A DNA stretch of 64,000 nucleotides from Paenibacillus sp. J5C2022 (GTDB taxonomy: Bacteria; Bacillota; Bacilli; Paenibacillales; Paenibacillaceae). Below are positions 1-8,627 of the stretch, one piece after another (the first letter of the stretch is position 1; the number at the start of each line of letters is the position of its first letter). Position numbers and translations under genes: made by a program. The stretch is taken from contig NZ_JAOQJC010000018.1 in assembly GCF_025567625.1 (NCBI RefSeq), forward strand, positions 1 through 64,000, read 5' to 3'. The notes beneath the pieces were generated by a model. The model was not told where the DNA came from, ran no database searches, and saw only the letters and a program-made list of their open reading frames with translations.

Positions 1-104
1 GTACAAACTTTGCTGCAGGCGGCCTTGACTGCTCCGATTTGTACGATTTTTCGTACAAACTTCGCTGCGGGCGGCCTTGACTGCTCCGATTTGTACGATT
101 TTTC
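1..104. repeat. 52-bp tandem repeat with internal hairpin
   Basis: Two consecutive 52-bp units (1-52, 53-104) differ at only a few bases, and a partial third start follows. The array probably continues left of the window. The junction holds an inverted repeat, TTTGTACGA-TTTT-TCGTACAAA (38-59), so the array can fold into hairpins on either strand. No coding frame was recognised. It may be an intergenic repeat of Paenibacillus type or the end of a longer array. Confidence 0.75.
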
Positions 105-203
105 GTATTAGCCGCTAGTGGACGAGGCACTCCGAATGGCCTATATAGCGATAAGGAGTGATAGAAGGTTACTTTTTGGCAAGCGGGGGGGCGATTGACG
201 GGG

Positions 204-366
204 CTATATAAAAGCACGAAGAGCCTCGATCCATTTGATCGAAGCTTCTTGTGCCAAGTCTCGAGCATCCACTGATTGCCTGGAGTTCGCAAGATGTATT
301 GTGGAATAATCGCTCTCTAGTCCAATCCAGTTATTACCTTCGCAATCGTTTCCCCTTCTGCGTCTG
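204..366 (-). pseudogene. possible C-terminal gene remnant downstream of the MerR gene
   Basis: After the stop of the MerR gene, one minus-strand frame stays open to a stop at 204. It encodes a protein-like helical tail (about 45 residues ending in KWIEALRAFI). It has no start codon or ribosome binding site of its own, since the only in-frame ATG lies inside the MerR gene. It could be the decayed end of a gene, or chance. The family is not recognised. The rest of 105-366 shows nothing else. Confidence 0.2.
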
Positions 367-1179
367 CTACGCAATCGGGATATAAATATCCACTTCAGAA
401 TTGTCGTCATGCGGCGATGTAAACCGCTCATCGTAGCGTTCAAAGTCGATGCCTCTTACCAATTCGAGACCTTGCAGCTTTAGCCACTTGCTGTAGATCA
501 GCTCATACGTCTCGCTTAACTTTCCGATATTGCCTTTGTGGGTGAAGACAGCGTAGCGCTGCGCCGGAACAAGCATCTTCTCCATCCCTTCCGGGACGGA
601 TTCTCCCGGTGACTCATATCCCGCCACATAGGTGAACTCCATATCGTTGTCGCCCGGAATGCAGATGCCGTAAGATACTTCCGGCTGCAGCTTGCCCTCA
701 ATCTCATACTCGCGCGGGAGAAATCGTTGCCACAATGCGGGGATATCCCCTGCTCCGCATGTGCTGTCCCATGACAATCCCACCACCGTAAACGCTTCTT
801 TCTCCACAATTTTCGCTTCCATCGGAATGCCTCCAGTTACCGTCATATACTCGACCATCTGCTGAATGGCGGACAACTGCTTTTGCCGGGCGTCGATTTC
901 CTCTTGGACCTGGTGAGCGCGCTCCTGCAGAAGCCGCATTATTTTGTCATCGTCCTCCAAAGTGCCATCTTGCTTTAACGACATGACCGATTCAATGCTC
1001 AGCCCCATGGAACGCAGAAATAAAATTCGCCGAAGCTCGGGCAGCTGGTCAGAAGCATACAACCGGTATTGATTGCTCTCGCCGATCTGGTTCGGAGTGA
1101 ACAGTCCAATGGAATCGTAATACCGGAGCGTCTTAGTCGTTACTCCGAATAGCCGCGCGATACGCCCGACAGTCAGCAT
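367..1179 (-). CDS. MerR-family regulator with C-terminal effector-binding domain
   Basis: This is a transcription activator of the MerR/BmrR type. The N-terminal winged helix-turn-helix is clear: a start matching MLTVGRIARLFGVTTKTLRYYD, then the LRRILFLRSMGLSIE helix. A coiled-coil dimer helix follows (about residues 75-115), then a GyrI/BmrR-like ligand-binding domain (about 125-270), as in drug-sensing relatives. The ATG at 1179 is chosen because GGAGGGAGGTGAG lies just upstream; the frame is open further but lacks a better site. The length of 270 residues is normal for two-domain members. A promoter with an unusually long spacer precedes it, as expected for autoregulation. No efflux or resistance gene is adjacent, so the target and ligand are unknown. 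Confidence 0.9.
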   Translation of the reverse strand: MLTVGRIARLFGVTTKTLRYYDSIGLFTPNQIGESNQYRLYASDQLPELRRILFLRSMGLSIESVMSLKQDGTLEDDDKIMRLLQERAHQVQEEIDARQKQLSAIQQMVEYMTVTGGIPMEAKIVEKEAFTVVGLSWDSTCGAGDIPALWQRFLPREYEIEGKLQPEVSYGICIPGDNDMEFTYVAGYESPGESVPEGMEKMLVPAQRYAVFTHKGNIGKLSETYELIYSKWLKLQGLELVRGIDFERYDERFTSPHDDNSEVDIYIPIA

Positions 1180-1214
1180 ACTCTCACCTCCCTCCAGCAG
1201 TGGTCTGTACACTC

Positions 1215-1246
1215 ATCCTACAACGTTTCCCCTGGGGCAATGTCAA
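1215..1246 (-). promoter_or_regulatory. MerR-type promoter with dyad in an elongated spacer
   Basis: On the minus strand the -35 is TTGACA (1246-1241). A 19-20 bp spacer containing the dyad TTGCCCCAGGGGAA follows, then TAGGAT/GTAGGA (1221-1215). The overlong spacer with a central dyad is the hallmark of promoters activated by MerR proteins through DNA untwisting. It lies about 30 bp upstream of the MerR gene start. Confidence 0.7.
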
Positions 1247-1352
1247 TACCTTGCTCCATCAGCACGTAGAGCTTCGACCAATTGTATCGAAACAATACGC
1301 TCCTCATATGGTCTCATGGTCTGCCTGCTATTTACAGGTTGCAATGCATTCG

Positions 1353-2012
1353 TTACGGCGCTTGCTTGATAATATTGTCCAGCGTAAGCCCCTCAGGAGA
1401 TGCTTCGCTGTACCTTTGCATGTAGCCATCTTGTTCCCAGCGCTCAAGCATGGAGGCGTTAACAATAGTTCTATCCATTAATTCCAGATGCTGAGGATGA
1501 TTCTGAGATATCCATTGTCTTGATTCCTTAATGTCAGAATACCCGGGGACAACAATAGACTGCGGAATGAGATCGAATAAATTGTTGTAGGAAACACGTT
1601 TTTCATACAGTCGTGTGAACACAAAAGTCTGATCATTGATTAGTTCAAGCGATTCATCCACCAGTCTGTAATAAAAGTCTTTTACGTCCTCATTTTTATC
1701 TTCGGGGAACGGCCTCTCGAATCGCAGCAGTTTAATAATGCGCTGATCGTTTTTGAACCATTTGTTTTGCTCATAGACGACCGTATACACAATATTAACA
1801 GCGGAACTATCACTTACCTCGTTGTATTGCCCAAGCGTGCTTGGAATCTTGTTTTCACCGCCCAGACTGACAGAAAGGCTATATTGGTTGTCGCTTTTTC
1901 CTTTGCCGTAAACTTTGTCCGCCTTGATTTCTTTCGGTTGAAAAGCCAGCATACAGGCGCCCGCCAAGAGAATTGCACATCCCAAACCGATCATTAACAC
2001 TATTTTTCTCAT
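1353..2012 (-). CDS. exported or membrane-anchored protein of unknown function
   Basis: The family is not recognised. The 219-residue product begins with MRKIVLMIG and a hydrophobic segment (about residues 4-24) containing LLAGAC, so it is either an N-anchored membrane protein or a lipoprotein with a weak lipobox. The remainder is hydrophilic, with charged and aromatic residues typical of an extracytoplasmic domain, and shows no enzyme motif. An AAAGGGCGG sequence precedes the ATG. The gene ends 173 bp upstream of the MerR start and begins 32 bp after the end of the GNAT gene, so it may be cotranscribed with the GNAT gene. Its role cannot be inferred. Confidence 0.7.
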   Translation of the reverse strand: MRKIVLMIGLGCAILLAGACMLAFQPKEIKADKVYGKGKSDNQYSLSVSLGGENKIPSTLGQYNEVSDSSAVNIVYTVVYEQNKWFKNDQRIIKLLRFERPFPEDKNEDVKDFYYRLVDESLELINDQTFVFTRLYEKRVSYNNLFDLIPQSIVVPGYSDIKESRQWISQNHPQHLELMDRTIVNASMLERWEQDGYMQRYSEASPEGLTLDNIIKQAP

Positions 2013-2044
2013 CTTATCCGCCCTTTCCCGAGTTCAATGCCTCA

Positions 2045-2521
2045 CTATAGTCGCAGCACCGTTATTCGTTCGTCGTGGATAATCTCCCCATTGTCACGAA
2101 AGCCGAAGCTTTCATACAGCTTTTTGGCGACCGCATTTTCAGCCGAATAAGAGAGCCAGCAATACTGAGCCGGCCCTGCAGGGAAGGTGCGAATAAATGC
2201 CATTATTTTCTTCATTGCTTCCCTGCCGTATCCCTTGTTCTGATATTGCCGGTCAATCATCAGCCGCAATATACAATAGCTCTCATCTGCGATTGTCGGG
2301 AGATCATACCCGGTAATGTTGTAAGTCAACATGACAAACCCGACCGGCTGCTCATCTGCGTAGATCATAAACGGAAAAGGATGTCCGCCATTGGTTGCCA
2401 GCACATAACACGAAGCGACGCTGGACAGATTGGATGCAACGAAGCGGCGCTGGTCTTCCGAGACCTCCAGCCTGAATAGGTCACGCCGGTTTTCCAATGT
2501 AATTTTTCTGAGCATAATCAT
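2045..2521 (-). CDS. GNAT-family N-acetyltransferase, spermidine acetyltransferase-like
   Basis: It transfers an acetyl group from acetyl-CoA to an amine. The 158 residues have the GNAT layout: beta strands with 'GFVMLTYN', then 'CILRLMIDRQYQNKGYGREAM', where QNKGYG is the acetyl-CoA pyrophosphate loop, then 'WLSYSAENAVAKKLYESFGF' near the C terminus. The N-terminal 'RRFVASNLSSVASCYV' resembles Bacillus BltD/SpeG-like spermine/spermidine acetyltransferases, so a polyamine is the likely substrate (inference). ATG 2521 has GGGAG nine bases upstream. A perfect 18-bp dyad lies about 50 bp upstream of the start. A drug pump, as in the blt operon, is not present here. Confidence 0.85.
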   Translation of the reverse strand: MIMLRKITLENRRDLFRLEVSEDQRRFVASNLSSVASCYVLATNGGHPFPFMIYADEQPVGFVMLTYNITGYDLPTIADESYCILRLMIDRQYQNKGYGREAMKKIMAFIRTFPAGPAQYCWLSYSAENAVAKKLYESFGFRDNGEIIHDERITVLRL

Positions 2522-2568
2522 GTAGAGAAGCTCCCTTCCATTCCTTGAATTTGCGCCGCGATCGCTTC

Positions 2569-2586
2569 TATAACATACATGTTATA
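2569..2586. promoter_or_regulatory. 18-bp perfect dyad upstream of the acetyltransferase gene
   Basis: TATAACAT-AC-ATGTTATA is a perfect inverted repeat with 8-bp arms, placed 48 bp upstream of the GNAT start in an AT-rich leader. It is a likely repressor or activator operator. The binding protein is unknown; the MerR protein 1.4 kb away is one candidate. Confidence 0.55.
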
Positions 2587-2679
2587 CGAAAAAAGGAATA
2601 GACTTATATTGAATTTTTTTATACACTATTATGTATCCATGACTTTTTTAGGCTCTCATCTTTTCTGACATATGAATGA

Positions 2680-2701
2680 ACCGGCACAATGATGTGCCGG
2701 T
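2680..2701. terminator. stem-loop terminator between sigma factor and GNAT genes
   Basis: ACCGGCACA-ATGA-TGTGCCGGT forms a perfect 9-bp stem. On the plus strand it runs into TTTTCC; on the minus strand the following bases are not T-rich. It is the only hairpin found downstream of the ECF sigma gene (stop at 2787) and probably ends that transcript. Confidence 0.6.
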
Positions 2702-2786
2702 TTTCCTCGTTTATAGGCGGAATCGTTCCTGCCTGCGTAATCTTTTCGTTGCTTGCACTAGTTGAGACGACTATCTGGCGCATAAA

Positions 2787-3749
2787 TCATCGATCCCGCT
2801 TCAAAAATAAGGGCAGGCCAAATCGCGCAAATAAATCGCTGTCGATAAAGTGATGGATATGCGCGATTCTCCCCTCCTGGATCTCAAGAATATGTATGGC
2901 CCAAGGAATACATACCCCGTCGTCTCCCGCAGGCACATACTGCGCATATGCCGGGCAATTGCCGTTAGCACGCAACGGCATCAGACGCGAACCCGTGCAA
3001 TGTGCGCGCGTCGCTTGATAGAATGCCGCAATGTCCATGCTGCCTCGCACCCACATGACATAAGGCGGCATGGACAAGCTTGCGCTTTCGTGGAACAACG
3101 CCAGCAGTCTGTCGACGTCGTAATGCTCGAACGCTTCTATGTAACTGTCAAGCAGACGCTGATCGACATCGGCGTCAATCTCCCTCAGCGTCTCGGAACG
3201 AAGCTGAACCTGTCTAATCGTTGAGCGTGCCCGCTGCAAGGCGCTGTTGACAGCGACTGCAGTCATCTCCAGCGCTTCGGCCGTCTCCTTGGCCGACCAT
3301 CGGAACACGTCGTTCAATAGCAGTACCGCGCGCTGTCGAGGCGGCAAAGTTTGCAGCAGAGCAATGAACGATAGGCGAATGGATTCCTTGCCAACTGTGA
3401 TGGCGACCGGGTCGGTCGAGGAATCGGGTATCGGCCAGATCCACTCCTCTACAGACAGATTCTCCCTTGGCTCCGCAATCATAACGGCTGGGTCGGTTAA
3501 ATCCATAGGAAGCGCCCGACGCTTGGCATGACGGAGCTTGTCCAAGCAGACATTCGTGGCAATTCGATATATCCAGGACCGTAATGAAGCGCTATTCTGA
3601 AGCTCCCCCTTGGCCTGCCACACACGCAGCATGGTATCCTGAACGGCATCCTCCGCCTCGGAGTATGACCCCATCATTCTGTAGCAGTATCCGGTCAGCT
3701 CGCCCCGCATTCCTTCCGCCGTCTTTACTTCCTCGTGCAGTTGGCTCAT
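2787..3749 (-). CDS. ECF sigma factor with C-terminal SnoaL-like domain
   Basis: It is an alternative sigma factor of the long ECF class (320 residues, against about 180 for classical ECF). Region 2 is seen at about residues 15-85 (GYCYRMMGSYSEAEDAVQDTML, SWIYRIATNVCLDKLR), and region 4 at about 140-195 (LPPRQRAVLLLNDVFRWSAKE, then a helix-turn-helix ending in SALQRARSTI). The C-terminal 120 residues (DSYIEAFEHYDVDRLLALFHE..) look like an NTF2/SnoaL fold, known in such sigma factors to modulate activity in place of a separate anti-sigma. The ATG at 3749 has AAAGGAGG upstream. The gene starts 17 bp after the stop of the TetM-like gene, so the two are cotranscribed. The target promoters are unknown. 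Confidence 0.88.
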   Translation of the reverse strand: MSQLHEEVKTAEGMRGELTGYCYRMMGSYSEAEDAVQDTMLRVWQAKGELQNSASLRSWIYRIATNVCLDKLRHAKRRALPMDLTDPAVMIAEPRENLSVEEWIWPIPDSSTDPVAITVGKESIRLSFIALLQTLPPRQRAVLLLNDVFRWSAKETAEALEMTAVAVNSALQRARSTIRQVQLRSETLREIDADVDQRLLDSYIEAFEHYDVDRLLALFHESASLSMPPYVMWVRGSMDIAAFYQATRAHCTGSRLMPLRANGNCPAYAQYVPAGDDGVCIPWAIHILEIQEGRIAHIHHFIDSDLFARFGLPLFLKRDR

Positions 3750-3766
3750 TTCCAGCCTCCTTTCGT

Positions 3767-5722
3767 TTATAGAAGATGCATCTTGGCTTCTGCTTCGTCC
3801 CAAGGCACCGAATAGCCCGCACCTTTGGCACAGAAGATGGACGATGACGTATACAGAGGATCGGCATCCTTCCGATAGCCTGTCTGCTGAATCACTTCCT
3901 CCGCATTATGACATGTGTCATAGCCGCTGAACACACAGCGGATGCTGCCTCGTCCATGCGTGAAGGATGCGAACTCCGTGCAGTAGTTCATGAAGGTCGA
4001 CACGGGCACCCTCCCTGTAATGACCGCATGGGTCCCCAGCGTCTGCGGCGGCTCGAACGTCCCCGAAGCCCGCTGTATATCCGACATCACCCTCCCCATC
4101 TCATCGATTCCTACTTTAATTTTAAGATCATAATAGGGCTCCAGCAGCAGATTGTTCGCTTTCTCCAGCCCTTGCCGCAGAGCGCGGAAGGCAGCTTCGC
4201 GGAAGTCACCGCCATGCGTATGCTCGTTATGCGCGGCACCTTTGATCAGCGTGATCTTTATGTCCGTGATTGGCATGCCTGTCAGCAGTCCGTTATGCTC
4301 TCGTTCGTCAAGATGCGTCCCAATCAGATTCTGATAGCTGTAGTGGAGATCATCAGGATGACACGTGCTAGTGAATTGAATCCCGCTCCCTCGCTCTCCC
4401 GGCTCAAGCAGCAAGTGCACTTCCGCATAATGCCTGAGCGGCTCGAAGTGACCGTATCCCGTCACAGCGGATTGAACCGTTTCTTTATACAAAATTTCCG
4501 GTTGGCCGAAAGAGATGACTTGACCGAATCTCTCCTTCACAAGCAGCTCCAACACCTCCAGCTGAATCAGGCCCATGACGCGAATGTGGATCTCCTGCAG
4601 ATGCTCGTCCCACACGACATTCAGCGACGGGTCCTCCGCATGCAAGATGCGGAACGTACCGAGCACTTCTTGGATGGAGAGAGAATCGTCGAATAACACT
4701 TTCGACTGCAAGGCCGGCTCCGATTCGTAAGCCAACCGATTCCGGATCAGCCCCAAACCTTGTCCGGCTTCGGCTGCCGACAAGCCGACGACCGCGAATA
4801 AATCGCCGGCTTCCACTTGATCCGATGGCTGCGATTTGTTGCCGTTAAACGTTAAGATGCGCGTAATTTTCTCATCGTAGTGAATCCCTTCGCTCTCATA
4901 GCCGAGCTGCTCCCGCACCTTCAACCTGCCACTCAACACCTTCATGAACGTCAATCTTACACCGCTATCATCGTGCCGGATCTTATAGATTCGTCCTCCG
5001 AACGGGGCATCCCCTTCATAAGACGCTATCGCCAGCAGATGCAGCTGTTCCAGGAATGCAAGAATACCCGTATCCTGCAAAGCGGACCCGTGAGCGCAAA
5101 GGAAAAGGCGCCCCTCTTGCACCATCTGCTGCAAAGCTTGCAGCCAGAAGCCGGGAGTATCTCGCCCTTCCAGATACGCTTCCAGCAAGCCTTCATCCCG
5201 TTCGGCCATTGCCTCTCGCAACGGTTCGCCGACGATACCGCCAGTGAAGCTCTCCGTAATGGAGCAGGCATCGTCCGTCAACTGTCGGCGGATCTCCTCC
5301 AACGTTCTCTCTGCATCCGCGCCGACCCGATCGGTCTTGTTGATGAAGAAGAACGTCGGTATCCGATGCTTCTGCAGCAGCTGCCAGACGGTTTCCGTAT
5401 GGCCCTGCACACCTTCCACCGCGCTGACAATGACAATAGCATAATCGATAATCTGAATTGCCCGCTCCATCTCGGGGGAGAAATCGACGTGACCGGGCGT
5501 ATCAATCAAGTAATACCTGTCGCCTTTATAATCCATCATCGCCTGATCCGCGAATACCGTAATGCCCCTTGCCCGTTCAATGTCGTGACTGTCCAGGAAT
5601 GCATCCTTATGATCAACCCGCCCACGCGAGCGGATGCTGTTCGTATGGTACAGCAGTTGTTCGGCAAAAGTCGTCTTGCCCGCATCCACATGGGCAAACA
5701 AACCAATCGTTAATCGCTTCAT
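3767..5722 (-). CDS. TetM/EF-G-like ribosomal-protection-type GTPase
   Basis: This is a translational GTPase of the TetM/TetO family, 651 residues, full length. G1 is AHVDAGKTT (10-18), G3 is DTPGH (about 75), and G4 is NKTD (about 129). The domain IV end is 'IDEMGRVMSDIQ', and the C terminus 'SSSIFCAKGAGYSVPWDEAEAKM' is typical of the Tet group. The domain IV tip that in true TetM carries the Y-S-P-V-S-T loop touching the tetracycline site here reads HNEHTHGGDF. Resistance should therefore not be assumed; it may be a housekeeping or stress translation factor, or act on another ribosome-targeting drug. The gene is first in a two-gene unit with an ECF sigma factor. A TGC-TATAAT extended -10 lies about 87 bp upstream. 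Confidence 0.85.
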   Translation of the reverse strand: MKRLTIGLFAHVDAGKTTFAEQLLYHTNSIRSRGRVDHKDAFLDSHDIERARGITVFADQAMMDYKGDRYYLIDTPGHVDFSPEMERAIQIIDYAIVIVSAVEGVQGHTETVWQLLQKHRIPTFFFINKTDRVGADAERTLEEIRRQLTDDACSITESFTGGIVGEPLREAMAERDEGLLEAYLEGRDTPGFWLQALQQMVQEGRLFLCAHGSALQDTGILAFLEQLHLLAIASYEGDAPFGGRIYKIRHDDSGVRLTFMKVLSGRLKVREQLGYESEGIHYDEKITRILTFNGNKSQPSDQVEAGDLFAVVGLSAAEAGQGLGLIRNRLAYESEPALQSKVLFDDSLSIQEVLGTFRILHAEDPSLNVVWDEHLQEIHIRVMGLIQLEVLELLVKERFGQVISFGQPEILYKETVQSAVTGYGHFEPLRHYAEVHLLLEPGERGSGIQFTSTCHPDDLHYSYQNLIGTHLDEREHNGLLTGMPITDIKITLIKGAAHNEHTHGGDFREAAFRALRQGLEKANNLLLEPYYDLKIKVGIDEMGRVMSDIQRASGTFEPPQTLGTHAVITGRVPVSTFMNYCTEFASFTHGRGSIRCVFSGYDTCHNAEEVIQQTGYRKDADPLYTSSSIFCAKGAGYSVPWDEAEAKMHLL

Positions 5723-5808
5723 CCTATCCCACTTTCACAGCTTCTTTTTTACAAGTTGGATGCGAGAGGTAGCCGACCGCCCTTGCAAGCCTTCTATGTA
5801 CTTGTCAT

Positions 5809-5817
5809 ATTATAGCA
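5809..5817 (-). promoter_or_regulatory. extended -10 promoter of the GTPase-sigma unit
   Basis: TGC-TATAAT on the minus strand (5817-5809) is an extended -10 element. No good -35 is visible at 16-18 bp. It would give a leader of about 80 nucleotides before the ATG at 5722. Confidence 0.45.
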
Positions 5818-5920
5818 TTATTTACGTAAAATATCGCGCATATGTTCTTATTTCGATTGACCACTTCAAGAGACCCGTACGCTTCCCAACGAGAGTAATA
5901 CGACCAACCTTCCCTATGTA

Positions 5921-6736
5921 TTAATCTTCACGATTGTTCTCGTAGTGTTCTGATGCAATTATCTTTAATCTATCTACAACGACGTATGGGATATTTGCAA
6001 ATTGACTTAATAAGAGGAATAAACGATCGTCAACCGCCGCCCCTTCACGAAACGTTCTTAAGGAAGGGTAATACAACAATCGCTGCTCACAAGATAAATC
6101 ATTTCTATACAAGGCTTGATATTCGAGCTCGTAAGGAATACCGCCGTACTGGCTGCTAATGCCTTGCAGACATTGTTCGTACCAGACAGCATCGCTACAA
6201 GTGCTTGCCGCACCCGAGACAAAATAATGCTTATCGAACTCATCGGAACGGACAGGCTTTCCATTCCAAGCGCCATCGTCAGAATGGATATACCCTTCTG
6301 TCAACTCGGCCAATGCCGAAGCAAGAATACCATAGACTAGATTAATGATCGCCGGCTGCCCCGCCGATCTTCGAAAGATCCAATAATGACCGACAGACAG
6401 AGACCTCTTCACTTCCAGATAATCCTCTCCATCCTCGCCGTATTCTTCCCGGATCTCGATCGTAATCGCATCAACTATCTCATAATAGGCATCCGTTCCG
6501 CCTCCGGAACCAGGTTCAACATAGAACCACGCATCCCCTTCTCCCCAGGCCATGTCTTTATCGTTCTTATCATTCTGCGATAAGATTTCCTCACCTATTC
6601 TCGCATATATGACCGGCATTTCCTTCAAAGCAAATGGCGATAAAAAATGTTGCAGCTTCCGATTGGCGACCTTCAACACGTTTACAAGCGTCGGTACATA
6701 CGATGTCGCGGGATATACCTCAAAAGTCGTACTCAA
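5921..6736 (-). CDS. unrecognised soluble protein
   Basis: A 271-residue protein that I do not recognise. It has no signal peptide, membrane segment or known catalytic motif. It is rich in acidic and aromatic residues (for example GEGDAWFYVEPGSGGG, then EDGEDYLEVKRSLSVGHYW) and looks like a globular cytoplasmic alpha/beta protein. A TTG start at 6736 is preferred because GAGGAGG lies nine bases upstream; an in-frame ATG at 6784 lacks a comparable site. It stands alone between the GTPase unit and the SLH gene. Function is unknown. Confidence 0.7.
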   Translation of the reverse strand: MSTTFEVYPATSYVPTLVNVLKVANRKLQHFLSPFALKEMPVIYARIGEEILSQNDKNDKDMAWGEGDAWFYVEPGSGGGTDAYYEIVDAITIEIREEYGEDGEDYLEVKRSLSVGHYWIFRRSAGQPAIINLVYGILASALAELTEGYIHSDDGAWNGKPVRSDEFDKHYFVSGAASTCSDAVWYEQCLQGISSQYGGIPYELEYQALYRNDLSCEQRLLYYPSLRTFREGAAVDDRLFLLLSQFANIPYVVVDRLKIIASEHYENNRED

Positions 6737-6835
6737 TTGTTCTCGCCTCCTCTTTCCAATATTAAGGTATTCCACGTATTGCATCTATCATCCCGTTCCG
6801 ACCTTTAATTTTGTCGTTCGGGCCAGTAGTGAGAC

Positions 6836-6868
6836 AAAAAAAGTACATCGCCAAATAAGCGATGTACT
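6836..6868 (-). terminator. Rho-independent terminator downstream of the SLH gene
   Basis: On the minus strand AGTACATCGC-TTATTTG-GCGATGTACT forms a perfect 10-bp stem followed by a T run. It lies about 140 bp past the stop at 7006 and would end that transcript. The open frame across 6762-6998 on the same strand overlaps it and is not taken as a gene. Confidence 0.85.
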
Positions 6869-7005
6869 CCAAACTTGCCTGCAATTCCCTGCACAAGCCT
6901 CTTGTTCCTGCAACAAGCCCCTGAACGAAATAACTTCCTATTGTTCCAGCAGTATCATACGACCGCAATGACCTGATCGGTTTCTCCTCGTGAGCCAAGT
7001 GCTGG

Positions 7006-8595
7006 CTATTTCAGGTTCTCAATCATTCTCACGGCTATGACCAGCGCCTGTTCACGAGTAGCGCTCGCATAGTTTTTCGCTTCTTCCGCGGCAGTCGTGG
7101 CACGTGGACTGAAGTGGTTGTTGCCTGTGCCCGCAATAATTCCGTTGGCGGCCATGAAATACACGCTCTCCTTCGCCCACGAAGAGATTTTCGCATCATC
7201 GGCAAAGACCGCAGGCTTCGTATAGGACAGCTTGAATTGACCGTCGTTAGCCAATGACCAGCCGGTTATCGTCGATTTCTTAAATGCTCGCGTAAGCATG
7301 GTTGCAGCCTGCTCGCGATTAAGCAGCGCATCGGGCGCGAACCGGTCAGCCGAGAGACCGGCAACGAGGTTGACGTTATATGCCTTCAATACCTCGATAT
7401 CTGTTGTATCGTTGAATGGATTGTTCACGACCGGTAAAGCCGTGCTACCGGAAAGACTTTCATACACCTTTACAGCCACTGCCGCGAATTCGGCCCGAGT
7501 GATAGGCTTCGTCAAATCCTCGCCATACAAGGAATCCGGAATAATCCCCATGCTGTCCGCTTTCTCCAATTCCTTCGTCGCCCAGACGGAAGCATCGGAC
7601 CAGGCATCGCCATCCGCAAAATAGCTGTAGTTCGTGTCCGGTTGTCCCGCCCCCGGAAGCAGCCATAAATCCTTGATCGATACGGTTTTTCCCGCTGGGG
7701 CGATGACAAAGTCATAGCTCTCCACATAGCCGTCCTTCGACGCCCGGAATGCATTCAATCCGGATACGACTTCAGCGGTAAATTGGCCTTTCGGCCCCGT
7801 CTTCACGGTATTCTTCGTTCCCAGCACACGAACAGTAGCGCCAGCCATCGGGTTGCCCGACTCATCCCTGACTACACCTTCCACTGTGCTAATGTAGGTC
7901 GAGCGGCTATAGTTTACCAGCAATTTGACAAAATCGATGGCAAAACCGTCACCCAGTCCGGTCGTTTCATTGATATAGATCGATAGCGAACCCGAAGCAA
8001 TTTCCGAATAGAACCTTTGCGGAACTTCAATTGAAATAATCTGTACGACCGGCCCCGTCTGGTCAATATGGTTCAGTACCTCTGAAATAAACGGCGCCTC
8101 CTTGCCGTTCAAGGTTACGGTAAAATCTGTCCCCCAGTTAATCGCTTGGAAATCATCCACACATATTTGCAGCATCGCATTTTTCACTGCAATTCCCGAC
8201 ATATCGTAACTCAATTTGACCGCTCTGGTCGTGGCCCCTTCGGCATCCTGCTCCCACTGATAGGAGTAACCGTCCAACGACTCGCCTTTATAAGCTGTAC
8301 CAAGCATAATTCTGTCCGTTCCGTCAGCTGCGCCTTCACGCGGCTCCCATGGGTAAGGATGAGACCACGTGTGCTCTGCCGTGAACGGATTCTCATCTTC
8401 GTAGAAACCGAAACCTACATTATTGATTGAACCGGATCGCACCATTAACTCGGCTTCGCTTGTATTGTGAAGCGTTACCGACTCCAGATCCCAATCACCG
8501 TTATCCGGATCACTGACAGCCAGCGCTGATAACGGTGCAATAACTGCCCACAGCAACAGCGCTAACATGAACATGCTTACAGCTTTCATTTTCAT
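7006..8595 (-). CDS. secreted surface protein: carboxypeptidase-regulatory-like domain plus three SLH domains
   Basis: This 529-residue protein is anchored to secondary cell-wall polymer by SLH domains. A signal peptide occupies about residues 1-26 (ending PLSALA). Residues 28-235 form a beta-rich module with no catalytic motif that may bind a ligand. Residues 240-315 (VEGVVRDESGNPMAGATVRVLG) are a carboxypeptidase D regulatory-like Ig fold. Three SLH repeats fill about 325-529, with the 'ITRAEFAA', 'LNREQAATML' and 'ATREQALVIAVRM' signatures. The ATG at 8595 has GGGAGG eight bases upstream. It has its own promoter region and terminator, so it is a single-gene unit. It is likely a structural or adhesive surface protein; no enzyme function is visible. 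Confidence 0.88.
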   Translation of the reverse strand: MKMKAVSMFMLALLLWAVIAPLSALAVSDPDNGDWDLESVTLHNTSEAELMVRSGSINNVGFGFYEDENPFTAEHTWSHPYPWEPREGAADGTDRIMLGTAYKGESLDGYSYQWEQDAEGATTRAVKLSYDMSGIAVKNAMLQICVDDFQAINWGTDFTVTLNGKEAPFISEVLNHIDQTGPVVQIISIEVPQRFYSEIASGSLSIYINETTGLGDGFAIDFVKLLVNYSRSTYISTVEGVVRDESGNPMAGATVRVLGTKNTVKTGPKGQFTAEVVSGLNAFRASKDGYVESYDFVIAPAGKTVSIKDLWLLPGAGQPDTNYSYFADGDAWSDASVWATKELEKADSMGIIPDSLYGEDLTKPITRAEFAAVAVKVYESLSGSTALPVVNNPFNDTTDIEVLKAYNVNLVAGLSADRFAPDALLNREQAATMLTRAFKKSTITGWSLANDGQFKLSYTKPAVFADDAKISSWAKESVYFMAANGIIAGTGNNHFSPRATTAAEEAKNYASATREQALVIAVRMIENLK

Positions 8596-8627
8596 CTTCC
8601 ATTCCTCCCGAACGATTAGCGGCTAGT

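Noticed and set aside
3767..5722. Calling a tetracycline resistance gene tet(M)
   Set aside because: The domain IV loop needed to displace tetracycline is not conserved, so resistance is not supported by the sequence.
6762..6998. 78-residue minus-strand frame after the SLH gene
   Set aside because: It spans a clear Rho-independent terminator and has no ribosome binding site.
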